Assembly: GCA_948474755.1 (NCBI GenBank)
Contig: CAOLHI010000061.1
Span: forward strand, 62,001 to 126,000
Source of the DNA: Ctenosaura bakeri
Taxonomy: Eukaryota > Chordata > Lepidosauria > Squamata > Iguanidae
Reading direction: 5' to 3'
Length of the DNA stretch: 64,000 nucleotides
Position 1 is the first letter of the stretch, and each line of letters begins with the position of its first letter. The position numbers and the translations under genes are program-made. The notes under the pieces were generated by a model. The model was not told the origin of the DNA and searched no databases. It worked only from the letters and a program-made list of their open reading frames with translations. Positions 35,147 to 46,888 of the stretch are shown here, piece after piece.

Positions 35147-35193
35147 TCATGAATGAATGAATGAATGAATGAATGAATGAATGAATGAATGAA
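35147..35193. repeat. (GAAT)n microsatellite at the L2 3' end
   Basis: About eleven GAAT units directly after L2 tail sequence. Confidence 0.93.
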
Positions 35194-35419
35194 GTCAATT
35201 TAATACAAAAGAAATATCCATCATTATGGTAGTAAATGGAGTTATGATAACAATCCCTATGATTCTTGCTGTGGGTTTGCTTAAGGAGAAGACATCCAGT
35301 GTCAGGAACAAATGTTTTCACAATATAATGTCTGGAGCTTGCCTTTCATCTTTGTGTTGACTTCAGGAAATTAATAAAAGTAAATCCAGTTTTCTTACGC
35401 AGGAGTGCAGGATCTTCCA

Positions 35420-35530
35420 GATCTTGTCAAAATGCAACTCCCAGAATTCTTTCTCATTGGTTATTATGTTTGCTAGATCTGATAGGAAATGCAGTCCAAT
35501 AATACCCGGAGGGCCACACAACCTCCACCA
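35420..35530. mobile_element. Decayed palindromic MITE
   Basis: Arms ATGCAACTCCCAGAATTC and AATGCAGTCCAATAATACCC followed by GGAGGGCC; same type as 52140-52265. Confidence 0.38.
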
Positions 35531-35676
35531 CTACTCTGGCAGTTGACTTCCAACCTGCAGTTTAACTTTCTCCCATTTCATTTAAAGTGAACTAATGGGA
35601 ATCAAGGATGCTACATAGTCCACACCTTGGGTCTTTTTGTCACATTTGCCCATAGCATAGAAATGTTAGTTTCCTT

Positions 35677-35777
35677 TGGACTAGAGCTCCCATAATGTTC
35701 CAGTCAGCATGGCCAAGCAGTACTTATTTATACTGGCAAGAGGAATTCCTAGAGTTGTACTTCCAGAAAGTAACATT
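35677..35777. mobile_element. Decayed palindromic MITE
   Basis: ACTAGAGCTCCCATAATG and GAATTCCTAGAGTTGTACTT face each other around CAGCATGGCCAAGC. Confidence 0.38.
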
Positions 35778-36419
35778 CTCATGACTTTGACTGAGAAGGC
35801 AGTATAACTTTTGGAAATGGCAGACAGTCACATAATGCAAACAAAATATTACGTGAGGCCCTGTTGAAATGATCTGGAAAATGATAAAAACAGCAAGAAT
35901 GAGTTAAACTGATACAGAAAAGTGAATAATGATGAAGTAGCATTTGTTCAGTAGGACTAAGAACAGTTGTCATTCAAGATGATCACACTTTAAATGATCT
36001 CTTCAAGTGATGGTAGAGCTATTTCAAGAGCCTCCAGAGCAGTTGATTTCTTTGGAATTCACACTGTATTGGGAGACACCTATAAATTATGTCTTAAAAT
36101 AGAGGCAATGTAGTAAACTTATAGAGGCACCATTTCATCGTAGTGTTACTTCAGCTGTACTTCAGTAGTAAATCAGACCTAGTGGTGTAAAATGGTCTGA
36201 CTTTTACAGTCCTGAAAGACTATTAAACCTGGTTTTGCAATCTTTGAATTAAAATGATGCTACTATTGCAGTGATACAATAGCTTATGAAAAAAACTGTA
36301 ACAACCCTGTAGTAAGATTTCGGTAGTCCTTTTTATGTAAATTACACTTCTTATGTTAGTTCACTGCTTTATTGCTATTACTTTATTGCTTTATGAACAT
36401 CAGCTTTCCATAGACTTAT
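35778..36419. other. Unassigned sequence
   Basis: Nothing recognised. Confidence 0.4.
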
Positions 36420-36575
36420 TGTCTTTTCAGGATACTCGGATTTTCTTGGTATACAAAATTGGAGCTACCTTCGCAATAATGGCCGCTTCCCTATGGAATT
36501 CCCTACAGATATAGGTCTTCCTATCCATTATTGCTTATAAGAGCATTTTAAGAACTCATCTGTTCTTCCTAGTTT
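36420..36575 (+). pseudogene. Possible L2 LINE 3' fragment
   Basis: The stretch reads like the last L2 residues (SLWNSLQI, then FKSILRTHLFFLV in shifted frames). Short and diverged, so low confidence. Confidence 0.3.
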
Positions 36576-37630
36576 TTAACTGAGCCACCCACACCAACAA
36601 AATTTTTGTTTCTGCTGCTAATAGGCATTTTGAAATTGTGCTGCACCTTTGAAAGGAGGCTGCAGAAGACATTACGTTGACGGTAGTGGTTGGCAATGAT
36701 GCTGATAATGGCAGCATTTTGTACTGCAGCTACAGATTCATAGCTTAGAGTCACAGATATGTAAACTGTACCATTTTCACTAACACGACATACTCATGAT
36801 CGTGGCACTATTTCCACACACATAAATGAGCTCCCAAATCTACTTTACCAGGCAGCAGTTGCACCAAGTGATGGATATCTAGTTCAGCTAACAATAGGAG
36901 TTTGAGTGGATGAGGTTTTAACTATCCCCCCAGCAGTGAATGATGATGCAACAAGGACTTATGACGGGGGTCCTGCTTTTCTGGCAGAAGAGGATGAAAT
37001 GCAGCATTGACCTGCACCCCAGTTGCCAGCTGAATAGACCTCCATCTCCCAGTGTGGCTGCTGTCTTTGGGGAGGCCAGGCCAGAATGTGCTATTTAGGT
37101 TTGGAGGAGGATTGGGCAAGAAGATGTCTATATAACTATGTAGATGATATAGAATATGACCAAATAATAGTAATGACAGGTTGTATGTAAATATTTTTAT
37201 TTAATATGATTTTATTATATTTGCATTGTTTATACTATAATCCACAATGGTTTTGAAGGGTGGCTAGGAAATCATTGTCATCATCGTCAACATCTACAAC
37301 AAGAATTCTGCCACTTAGAATTTCTCCCTGGAGAAATCACCTGGAAATGCATTAAGAAACATGAGCCTTCCATTTATGATTTTCAATTTTTTTTTCAGAC
37401 AGTTGCACACACAACTTGCAGCAGTTTTCCATCTTCTCTTATAAATTACTAATCTGCCTGAGTGCATATGTGCATTGTTTTTTTAAAAGAAAACAAGCCA
37501 TGGTGTGCTGGATGGTAAGTTACAAGCAAGCACAATCTATGACTTTGAATACTATCGGTACTGATCATAGAACATGTATGTTAAAACATCAGCCTTAGCT
37601 TCCAGTTTGCTGGCATTGTGGAGCTTGAGT
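36576..37630. other. Unassigned sequence
   Basis: No gene or recognised repeat. Confidence 0.4.
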
Positions 37631-37728
37631 CAACAGCCATTTCCACACTTTACAGTTATAGTGCTACTGCTCTACTTTCAACACCCTGTGGAATCCTGGG
37701 GTTTGCAGTTTAGGGAGGAGTCTTTGGT
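37631..37728. mobile_element. Foldback MITE, left half only
   Basis: GCCATTTCCACACTTTACAG through TTTCAACACCCTGTGGAATC to GGGGTTTGCAGTTTAGGG matches the left arm of the main subfamily. The right arm is missing. Confidence 0.7.
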
Positions 37729-38389
37729 CAACATGTGAGAACTTTATTCTTGTCTTAACCCAGCAGACATTTTCAATCATGGAATCTATTTAATTACAGC
37801 ACAAAAAGAAAGAAAATCCTGATGTAAAAGTAGCATGGAACAAGATCTGTTTTGGCAAGATGTTTCAGTCAAGGTACATATGTATTTATGAACATTGATA
37901 AACAATAAAGGTGAAAAAAGATAGGAACAAAAAAAAAATCTGTGGAAATCCTTGTGTGCAGTATTTCCAAAACTGTATTTTAGATTTTTCTAATTCATGG
38001 AAAGGCAAATGGAGCAGAATATGTGGTAAACAAAGAGTTTAACTCAAAAAGAAAGAAAACAAAATGTAGGCTTATCACCACAAGGATATTTCTGTTCCTT
38101 GAATTATTAACAGGTAAACATGATGGACACAAACTACGTTACACAATTTATTTTGGAAGGAATCTCCAGTATTACTAAATCCTACCATATGCCTTGCCCT
38201 CACCCCACCAAAAGTACCATAGCATCTTAGAAAATAATATGGATTACAAGGCTGGGAAAAATGCACTTACATTACCTCAAACACCATGGAATATAATATA
38301 TTACATTTTCCCACATTTCTTTCTCAGGTGTATGCAGAAGTACAGTGAGTACCTTTGATACACGAATTTAACAGTTGAGGTAGAAGAGA
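37729..38389. other. Unassigned sequence
   Basis: Nothing recognised. Confidence 0.4.
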
Positions 38390-39630
38390 GTCTCTGGCCT
38401 TGTGGGATGAAGTTCAGGGGGTGCGGCTATCGGAAGTGCCAGTGCAGCCTGGAAGCATGTTGCTGGGCAACCAGAATAGCACCTCTGGAGGGAAACCCAG
38501 CCCAATAGTGTATGGGAGAGGCTTATGGCTGAGAGAAAAAAATAAAAAATAAAACCTGTAGGTGTTTTTATTCCTTCAGTGAGAGCCTAGCAAAGTGCTA
38601 AGGAGGAGGGTCCCTCAGTCAGCCAGAGAATGCCAGAGAATGTGGCTGTGTTGGGAAGTTTAGTTCTCAGTGGAAGCCTAGTGAGAGGCAGAAGAGTAAT
38701 TAAACCTTAGTAAGATCAGGCCAGAGAGTGTGACCTAGACGGGGGGTTAAGACTTTGGTGGGAGTTTAGCTAAAGTGGTGTTGTATGATAATTGTGCCTT
38801 TTTTGAAAATCTATAGATATAATTGAACTGTTTCTGAGCAGGGAGTTAACTGTTAATATTGTCTAAAAAGTGCACTGAGGAAATGTGTCAACATTGACCT
38901 GCATATGAACTCTACCATGCTACTTTATTCTTATTGTTATCTTAATAAATACTACCATTAATCTTTATAAATACTGACTTGGCTAGAGCAGTCTATAGTG
39001 ATAAGTAACACAGAGAACACACTAGCATAAAATTATATGGTGGTTCTAAATAAATGTTGAATACCCTTGCCCTTTTACACAAAGGCAGTGTTATGAGGGG
39101 GCAGAGCTCTGTGACAAAGACAGGGTGCCTTATCAGATTGGGAATTGCCAGCCAATCTGGGAGAGTTAAGGACCTGTCACACCTTGGTAGACTCCTTAGC
39201 AATTTAATAACCGGCATCCTGTTAGTGTGAGTCCAACTTAATGCCTGTATAAGTCCCCTTTTTGGCCACTGGAGAGGTTGGAATTCTTTACCATCTGTGC
39301 AATGATCAAGCTCACCATCCACCTACTCACTGTTTAAGTTGCTGCAGTTTTCCCCTCAAAACACAGTCATTTATGGGCAGTGGGGGACATACAGCAATGG
39401 CCTCTGGAGAATCTCCAGAAGGTCCAATGCCTGTTGTTGTGCACTGAGTGATAGGATCATGGCTGGATGTTGGTCCACCACTTCTCTCACTCTTCAATGG
39501 CTGGCAAAGGCCACGCCAGAGAGGTGGGAGTATCTTGGGCTGCAGCAGCTTAAAAGGTGTGTTTCGCAGGGTGATGGGAAATGTGTCATAGTTCCATCTG
39601 TGTAGAACTTTCTAATATGTCTCCTGATAA
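38390..39630. other. Unassigned, possibly derived from an LTR element
   Basis: GC content is higher than in its surroundings, with direct imperfect repeats such as GCCAGAGAATGCCAGAGAATG (38620s) and AATAAA-containing ends near 38942. It looks like transposon-derived DNA, but I cannot name a family or find termini. Confidence 0.25.
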
Positions 39631-40059
39631 CAAGATCACAGGCTAATGTTTTATTTATAAATCGTAAGTTGGATTCACAATCTGTCTTCTATGGGCTGAA
39701 GGGCTTTACTCTTGATAGTTGACTCTGTCCAGTTTGGGGGAACCCCATTCCCTCTTATCATAGCTCATAGCTAAGTCTTCCAACTGTCCTCCATAAGGAG
39801 GAAGGGGCAGGGAATTCTGATGCTGCAAACCTATTTGCTTGCATCTTAACCTAAATTAAACCCACTATTTATCAGTCACACATGGAACAAGAGTTCTACA
39901 GGCATCTCACAACATGAAACAAAACTAAATGCAATTCAGCAATAGTAAAGCAATAAAAGCATGAGCAACTTAAACATGTCACAGATGATAAAGAGGAAAA
40001 AAGTAACCAGAGAGCTGGGGGAAAAAATCTTCGTCTGGCATCAACATGACACCAAACCA
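39631..40059. other. Unassigned sequence
   Basis: Nothing recognised. Confidence 0.4.
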
Positions 40060-40089
40060 GGCATCATATGAGCATGTCTGTAGAGTAGG

Positions 40090-40195
40090 GATTACAATCA
40101 TGCAGTCCTCCACTCTTGTTGGATTGCAACTCCCAGTATTGCTTGCCAGCATAGTAAATATGAGGAATGTATTTGGTAACATCTGGAAGGCCATG
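40090..40195. mobile_element. Decayed palindromic MITE
   Basis: CTTGTTGGATTGCAACTCCC followed by GCTTGCCAGCATAGTAAATA and GTAACATCTGGAAGGCCA; same palindrome type as 52140-52265. Confidence 0.45.
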
Positions 40196-41042
40196 ATTGC
40201 TACCTAATTCCAGTGAGATAGTCACAATTAAAAAGTTCCTTTCTCCTGAAGCCATCTACCATAGTTCATTTAGTGTGGGATTTTTGAGACACATTACAGA
40301 AGATCTCAAGTTCTGTGTTAAGTCTATGAGGGGAGAGGGAGTTGTTTAAAGCATATTGAATCAAACTTGTTGATGAATGCTACAATACCATTGCATCTCA
40401 AAGTATATCTTTTAAAGTTAATTCACTGCATAATACTGACTTTGAGGTCAGTAGCAGTGAGAATGAAATATTCTCAGTCACAAAATGTTGGGAATTTTTG
40501 TGTCAGATTTGTGTCCTTTTACTCTTGCTGACAAGTGAACTTTTTTGTTGTGTACAGATGACAGAAAGATATTCTTGGTTGTGGAGAATGTAACATTTAG
40601 TTACTAGACAAGATTCTGTGTTCTGCCTGCAGCCTGTTTCTTTACCTCAGATTTTAGAGACATGAAGAGTCCTGTGCTAAAGATACATTCTGCAAAGTCA
40701 CAGCTATCTCATCAGTATGGTGTATGTCTTTCTGTGCTTGGATTTAAGTACTATGTTTGGTGTTCAAATTTGCTTGGAACATCCAGGTTAGTCAGAGCTT
40801 GGAAGAGCTACTTTTTTGGACTACAGAACAGTGGTTGCTTGAGAATTCTGGGAGGAGTAGTTAAAAAAAAACTTTACTAAGCTCTGACTTTTGCCTGTTT
40901 AGCCATTCTTATTTCCTGTATGATTAGAACCATTTGACGACAAAGATGTTCCTTCTTCTAATTTCTTCCTCTCTTTTACCTCTACTACCTACTATGAATT
41001 TTTATGGAAAATACTTGCAACATTGAGTCAACTTGAGTGATG
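40196..41042. other. Unassigned sequence
   Basis: No gene. A TGAGAATTCTGGGAGGAGTA arm near 40840 may be another MITE fragment. Confidence 0.35.
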
Positions 41043-41195
41043 CATATCCTTCAGCTGTCCCAATTTGGCAAGGACAATCTTGAGTAATCCTCTGTTGTCT
41101 CATTTTTTTCAGATGCTTTTAAAATTTCTCAGATTCTCTCTCCTCTTTCCAATTTCCCCCTTTGTCCTCAGTTTACCCCAGTTGCTGCAAACTGA

Positions 41196-41697
41196 GGCCC
41201 TTTCCACATGAAGAAGTTAAGACGGGCCAAGGGGTCCTGTCACGGAGGTCGTCCGCACCTTGGATCAGACTAGGTTTGAACTATTTACCTTAGTTCCAAA
41301 CCTAAGTCCGATCTAAAATGCCCCCAAGTGGTCCTCCGGCATGCTATGTGAAGACCGGAAAAAAATGGTCGTTCAATTTTCTGGAGCGCACCATTTTTTT
41401 TCCTGCTCAGTTGTGCAGATGTGCAGATTTGCAGCAATGCGAACCCGAGATCAGCCGAGGGTGGGCTGTGGGCGTGGCCAGCTTCAGTGGTTGGTCCAGA
41501 CCCACAAACAAACGGAAGCCGCCACTTTGTAAGCCTCACCAGTGCGGATCTAAAGACCTCGCACTGCTCCGCATCACCCTGGAACAAATAGAGGAGTCCT
41601 GTGGAAGGGCTTAAGAGAAAGTCCGCGTTACTTTGAGCCAAGAAGAACTGGTTAGTAATGGCACGGAGCGATTCACTCGCCTCTTGTGGAAAGGGCC
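41196..41697. mobile_element. Long GGCCCTTTCC DNA transposon (copy E), nested
   Basis: Ends GGCCCTTTCCACATG and TTGTGGAAAGGGCC. The interior matches copies B and C (GTCCTCCGGC, GGAAGCCGCCACTTTG, GGTTAGTAATGGCACGGAGC). Inserted in the unclassified element just after its TGCTGCAAACTGA block. The 3-bp flanks have diverged. The 169-codon minus frame here is composition-driven. Confidence 0.85.
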
Positions 41698-41799
41698 ATT
41701 GTTCAGAATAGTTTGCACTAAGTGAACTCAGCAGAGAGTAGAGTTGAGGATGAGGTGGAATCCTGCCCTTCCCCATAGGCTCACGAAAAAGCAAACTAT

Positions 41800-41991
41800 G
41801 GCCATTTCCACACTACACTGTTATAGTACTATTATTCCACTTTCAACATCATGTGGAATTCTGGGGTTTGTAGTTTACTGAGGCCAAAGAGCTCTCTGGT
41901 TGAGAATTCTAAAGGCTCCTCCCTAAACTGCAAATCCCAAAATACCATAGGATGTTGAAAGTGGAATAATAGCACTGTAACAGAAATGGCC
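41800..41991. mobile_element. Foldback MITE, nested
   Basis: Ends GGCCATTTCCACAC and CAGAAATGGCC, with full palindromic arms. It lies after AGCAAACTAT of the host element; the 3-bp flanks are TAT and TGT, a possible decayed duplication. The right TIR lacks the usual TGTAGTG stretch. Confidence 0.85.
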
Positions 41992-42115
41992 TGTGGCAAG
42001 TTCTCCAAGCTTATGTGTTCTTTCTCATTAATAACTTTTGTTACCTTGGCCACACTATGATGTTGATTGGCCACATGTGTCTTGGTTTTCATCTGTGATA
42101 TACTGGAGGGTATAG

Positions 42116-42848
42116 TCATCTTGTTTCTGTAAATGATTTTAAAACCATATAATCTGCATCCACAGATGGAATGGACTCCCTGCTGACTGTATTCACCTTC
42201 TAATACATGGAGAATGACAGAGATTGTGAGATAAACACACAGGAAATACACAGTGCATTCATCCTTGCTGTCCTCATATAATTCCATTTGTGTGACTTAT
42301 TGAAGTACCTTAATAGTGCTGCTCAGTATGCAATGCAGTCATCATGTTTTTCATCTAAGGCAGGAGAATTGGAATATTTTATATCTCAGGGACTAGATTG
42401 CCCATTGAGACCACTCTGGTGAGCTGATGTGGGGGAGGGGGCAGCCCCAGGCAATTTCTCTTCTCCTGACATTATCTGCCCATTTGAAATACTCTTCTTT
42501 AAAAAACAACAACTTTAATTTGTGACAATACAAAATAACAACAAATCAATATAAAAGGGAGGAAAAAAAGAAATCCTAAAAGAAAAACAACACAAAGAAC
42601 AACACAGTCAACCAACCAGCACAAACATTTATTTCAGATTTAGTTCTGTACAAAAATGATTACACAAAATTCCTTTAATAGCATAATTGTCTTTAAAGAG
42701 ATGAAGCCCAAAATGTTCAGCTTGATGGGACATAGTAACAAAGATAGGAGGAACTTTTTCAGATTGCATCTTCCAGAATACCATTCCAAGAATCCCTTGC
42801 ATAGCATGGCTGCTGAAACTCTCAGTGTATGGCTAAGTTTGATTTGAT
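42116..42848. other. Unassigned sequence
   Basis: Nothing clearly recognised. A weak inverted-repeat arm lies at 42760-42830. Confidence 0.35.
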
Positions 42849-43492
42849 AGGGACAATAATCTTAATTCTCTATCACCTCATTTTTTCAACTGCTTATCAA
42901 ATGCTCCACGTTCTTTCTCCTCCTCCCACTTCCCCCCTTTGTCCTTGGCTTACTTCACCTGCTGCAAACAGATGTCAAAGAGAAAAAGTAGTGTGCATTC
43001 AGTTAACTCAGCAGGGGGGTGAAGAGTGGAGAAGACAGAATCTTGTCCTTCACAGTAGGCTTGGCCATTTCAGTTGGACTACTGTAACATACTCTATGTG
43101 GTCTACCTTTTGAAAATGTTCAGAAACTTCAGTGGATTCAAATGGTGTAACCAGAATGCTGACTGAGGCCAGTTATAGGAAGCAAATAACTCTCTTGTTA
43201 AAACAGCTTCACTGGCTATCAGTTGTTTCCAGACACAATTCAAAGTGCTGGTCATGACCTATAAAGCCCTATACAGCTTAAGTCCAGACTATCTGAAAGA
43301 TTGCATCTCACCATATGAACCTGTCATAGTTTTAAGATCTGCAGGGGAGGGCTTTCTCTCAGTCCCACTACCATCAGGGGCTTGTTGGTGAAGACCATAG
43401 GAGAAAGCCTTCACAGTGGCTGTTCCCACCCTCTGGAACTCCTTTCTACACGTTTCCTGTTTTTATCTGTGAAATATTGGAACATATGCAGA
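42849..43492 (+). mobile_element. Unclassified element (CATATTCTCCAAC family) split by L2
   Basis: The pieces 42849-43065 and 43451-43492 match the relatives at 8743 and 41043 (CTGCTGCAAACAGATGTCAA; TTTTTATCTGTGAAATATTG). An L2 fragment fills the gap. Confidence 0.6.
43066..43450 (+). pseudogene. L2 LINE fragment, C-terminal ORF2
   Basis: Readable in shifting frames: FQLDYCNILYVVYL, FKVLVMTYKALYSLSPDYL and SPYEPVIVLRSAGEG, ending VAVPTLWNSFL. This is the usual end of the L2 ORF2 protein. It has internal stops and no 3' tail. Confidence 0.85.
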
Positions 43493-44479
43493 GGTGCTCC
43501 TGGCCAGTGAAAAAGCAACTTAAGGAATAATAGCTTTACCCATATTGGATGAGGTCATACTCTGTATGTAAACTTAGATTATCAGATTGGGGTTTGGGAG
43601 TATTCTTGAATTCAGCCCTGACTCTGGATGCCTAGGTTTTTGGCTGTGGCCAGGGTGGACTTGTAAAATTAAGGCTGGTATGCTAACTGGTCCTGTTTCT
43701 AAAGATGTATGATCTGGTCATGGTGACAACACATGCATTAATGTCATCCCCTTTGGGTCAGTATAATGTATAGTACCTGGAGCTTCCTTTGTAAATTCAC
43801 TGGAAATCTTTCTGCCTTTTTTCTGGGAAATGTGGGACAGGACAGCATTGTTCTTTGCAATGGAGAAATATAATTGGCCAAAATGATCAAGAATTCAAAA
43901 TGAAAATCAAGATCCCTAGGGAAGAACAGGACCTTACTTTGGTTGTGAACAGCAAACACTAATGAATTATCTATATACAAACTAAGAGGCTGTCATCAAG
44001 CTCTTAATGTTGACTCAGCACAAAAACACCTGGGCTTGATATGATATGACTTGGCTTTCTTTCATGTTCTTCAGGGAAATGATTAAGAGGGAACACACAA
44101 ACCACAGCAAAGGGCTGTTTCACAGATAAAAGGTTAATTCTTGATTTTATTTGTTTCAGACATATTGGAGATTTGAGGGAAAGGACTGACTGGGTGAAGG
44201 ATTAGAGGAGCTCCAAAGACAATGATTACCGAGATAGATGATACTAATTCACTAGAAAAATTGTGTGGTTCCTCCTGGAAATTTATCTGTTTGATTTTCT
44301 TGTAATCTCCCTGTTTCAACATCATTCTGTAATCCATCTGCTCCAGTCAGTGTACACCTCAATCTGTAACATACACCTCCTCCCACTTTCATTATTGTAG
44401 CTTAATAAGGGGAAATATTCAGGCTAGAAGGAGGAGTGGGTGGAGAGCTGAGAGAGAACGGATAAAAGCTGGCTGTGGA
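43493..44479. other. Unassigned sequence
   Basis: No gene or repeat recognised. Confidence 0.4.
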
Positions 44480-44640
44480 ATGGAGAGCCCTCCGTGCTGA
44501 ATGTTAACTTGCAAGGAAGTAACCTGACAGCCTTGAAAGGGAGCAGACTCCAATTGAAATTCATTACATTTAAATTAAATTTAGAGTCCATGTAAATGAC
44601 TGACTTAGTTAAAGATATGCAGAATGGAAGAATAGCACAA
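44480..44640. other. Candidate conserved non-coding element
   Basis: Repeat-free, with the AT-rich block CAATTGAAATTCATTACATT and nearby TAAATTAAATTTAGAG typical of clustered homeodomain sites. Candidate only. Confidence 0.25.
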
Positions 44641-44889
44641 GAGTGGCATATGAGTCAGGTATTTTCATTTCAGAGGCAAAGCTTGTTCACATTGATATGA
44701 AACTAAAACACTCCTTGCAAAGATCATCATGAGGGTCACTTTAAACATTGCAATCTTGCTATGCAGAAGTAACTTACATGTGGAAAACAACAAGTAGTTT
44801 GCATGGAGATCATAATGTGCATCAATCACACATGAAAGGTGTGCTGTTGTTGTCTTTAATGATGAGTCACCACCGGTGTCCATTCACAG

Positions 44890-45101
44890 CATATAGTTAT
44901 AACACAATGATTCTACTTTAACGGCTATGGTTGCATCCTGCAGAATTGTTGGGTTAGTAGTTTGGTGAGGCACTAGTGGAGCCCTTTGATGGAAAATTCT
45001 AAATAACCCTCCCTAAAATGCAAATCCTACAATTTCATAGGGTAGATACACTGCAATTAAAACAGTATTAAAATGCTATAATTATGTAACATGAATGGGC
45101 T
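44890..45101. mobile_element. Foldback MITE, second subfamily, diverged
   Basis: The arms ATAACACAATGATTCTACTT and the opposing TTAAAATGCTATAATTATG, with central GGTTAGTAGTTTGGTGAGGC, match 31514-31710. Ends decayed. Confidence 0.55.
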
Positions 45102-45103
45102 CT

Positions 45104-45775
45104 AGGAATGGACAAGAATTTCACTTCAGTTACTTTTTTTGAAAGGATTTACCTTACTATTCAAGACAGAAATACTTTGAAGTGTGAAAAAATGCAGAAG
45201 AAAACAAAACTGACCAATCTGTGTGTCCAAGGCTAGGAATATCAGATCTCAGGGCCTGTCCCTAAGTTTCCAGTTGTCATGGGTCATATCCAGACCAGAA
45301 ACAAGAGCCCAAATTCTCCACTTTTGGTGGGCTCAGCTTCAGGCAAGAGAAAATAGTTGTGTGCAGCTCTCCAGCTCAGACAGTAGAGCAACAGCTTACT
45401 GCAGTTTGCAAGGCTTAACTGGTTTTTTGCTGCAATTTACAAAGAAAAATGCTGTTTTCTGTACAGAAATGCTATAATTTGGGATTTATTCTATGTAAAA
45501 TTTGCATATAGTTGATTTGCACAAAAAACAGCATATTCTGCACAGAAAGCAACATTTTCTGTGCAGGAATTAGTATTTCTGCATGGAAAGATTATTTTTA
45601 ATCCAGAAAATGCTCAAAATCATCATATGTGGATTTTGTGTAGAATAAGTCCCAAATTGCGAATAACTTTGAAAACTGTGTGGTTTTTGAAGAGTTTCTT
45701 CCAGTGAGAAGAACAATGCTGAAATTACTCACTGCTACTTTTGAGAAGAAACTTAGTGATGAATTACATTCCTAG
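45104..45775. mobile_element. Unclassified element with short inverted ends and degenerate internal repeats
   Basis: TAGGAATGGACAAGAAT (45104) and GATGAATTACATTCCTA (45775) form short inverted ends. Within 45420-45620, motifs such as TTCTGTACAGAAATGCT, TTCTGCACAGAAAGC and TTCTGTGCAGGAATTAG recur at irregular spacing. No coding. Possibly a hAT-like MITE, but this is a guess. Confidence 0.35.
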
Positions 45776-46888
45776 TGCCATCTTCAGAATCAAATTAAGA
45801 AATCTGATCAGTGTCTGTACATGAAACTGAAGTGGGGAACATCAACCTGCTCTTTGCCTCAGGTAGCCAAATATCTTGAGTTGGTCCTACAAGCAACTGT
45901 AAAGGTAGTCAGCAGCAGTGGCATTTCAGAGATAACTGGAACTGGGCTCTCTAGCTAGTTGCAGCAATTGACAGAGCTCACAACTGCTACAGGAATTTGG
46001 AAGCTTCTTGACACAGCAGGGCTGGCTTCTGTATGTACCAGTCAGGTGGTAATACATAGAACCTATGCATGTAGACACCACTGAATCAGTCATCGCTACT
46101 GGGCATGAATACACGTTGAACCTGAAATTAACCAGAATTTTCATTTGAAATAATGTTTGATTACTTTCAGTTATTTAGTGCTTTACAGTTGCTTAAAATA
46201 TTTTAATACTTTCCAGTGTGAGCAGCACTAGATCACAACCAATAAGCCTCTACTACCCCTTGGAAACAATACTGTAATTTGTTGGAAATAACAAAGAAAA
46301 ATGCTGCAAACTTTATCTCCTTATTTCATCTATTCCCTACTGTCTGGAAGCAGGGGGTCACTTAGAATATTTTGTTTTCTTGTTTCTAGTACATTACACA
46401 AAAATTGCAACCTTGCTGTTAAACAGCTGTGTTTTAAAAGCACTTTTCCTCCACTTCGTTCACCTGGTGGGTGTGAGGTGAGTGTGTTTGCCTAGCAAGC
46501 AGAATCTGAGTAACATGAATCAAGTTGGATGTGGATGTAGGCATGACTGAAGATTCTAATCTTTGTGAATTCCATTGTGAAATGATTTCATCCTCATGTC
46601 CAATTTCAGAGGAGGGTATGGATCAGAACATTATGCTTCAGATGTCACATTTCTCCAAAATTTTTAATGCAGTTCTTGGTTCAGAGAAGTACTAAAATGT
46701 AAATACATGTTTTATGCCTAAATGTGTTTCAAAATGTGGACATGTTTTGAGAGGTAAAAGATCTAAAACCATGGCCATGATCTAGCAATGTACTTCAATT
46801 ACTAGTGGAACTAGGGCATACCACTACAGTCTTCCATGCCACCAAACACCTGTTCTAGAGATTTTTCCAGTCCTCTAGACAGGCTTGG
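45776..46888. other. Unassigned sequence
   Basis: Nothing recognised. Confidence 0.4.

Larger units (their letters stand above)
34090..35193 (+). pseudogene. L2 LINE reverse-transcriptase pseudogene, split by a transposon
   Basis: The first part (34090-34424) reads LLKKVVTIQLRAF, QFQSGFKSGF and ASVAFDTINHSILFDCF. These are recognisable L2 reverse-transcriptase blocks, the last being the DTINHSIL segment around the first catalytic aspartate. Element D (34425-34910) interrupts it. The second part (34911-35110) continues with late ORF2 and a short 3' tail ending in (GAAT)n at 35147-35193. It carries in-frame stops and frameshifts. Confidence 0.82.
41043..42115 (+). mobile_element. Unclassified element (CATATTCTCCAAC family) carrying two nested MITEs
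   Basis: Host pieces at 41043-41195, 41698-41799 and 41992-42115 line up in order with the uninterrupted copy 8743-9127 (TGCTGCAAACTGAG; GAGGTGGAATC...AGCAAACT; TTTTCATCTGTGA). Its ends read CATATCCTTCAGCTGTCCCA and ACTGGAGGGTATAG. Long open frames on the minus strand (41285-41794, 41832-42287) cross these junctions and are not genes. Confidence 0.72.

Noticed and set aside
41285..41794. 169-codon minus-strand open frame as a possible gene
   Set aside because: It lies mostly inside the GC-rich long MITE E and crosses its boundary into host repeat; related copies have different frames.
41832..42287. 151-codon minus-strand open frame
   Set aside because: It spans the junction of the nested foldback MITE and its host repeat, so it cannot be an ancestral coding unit.
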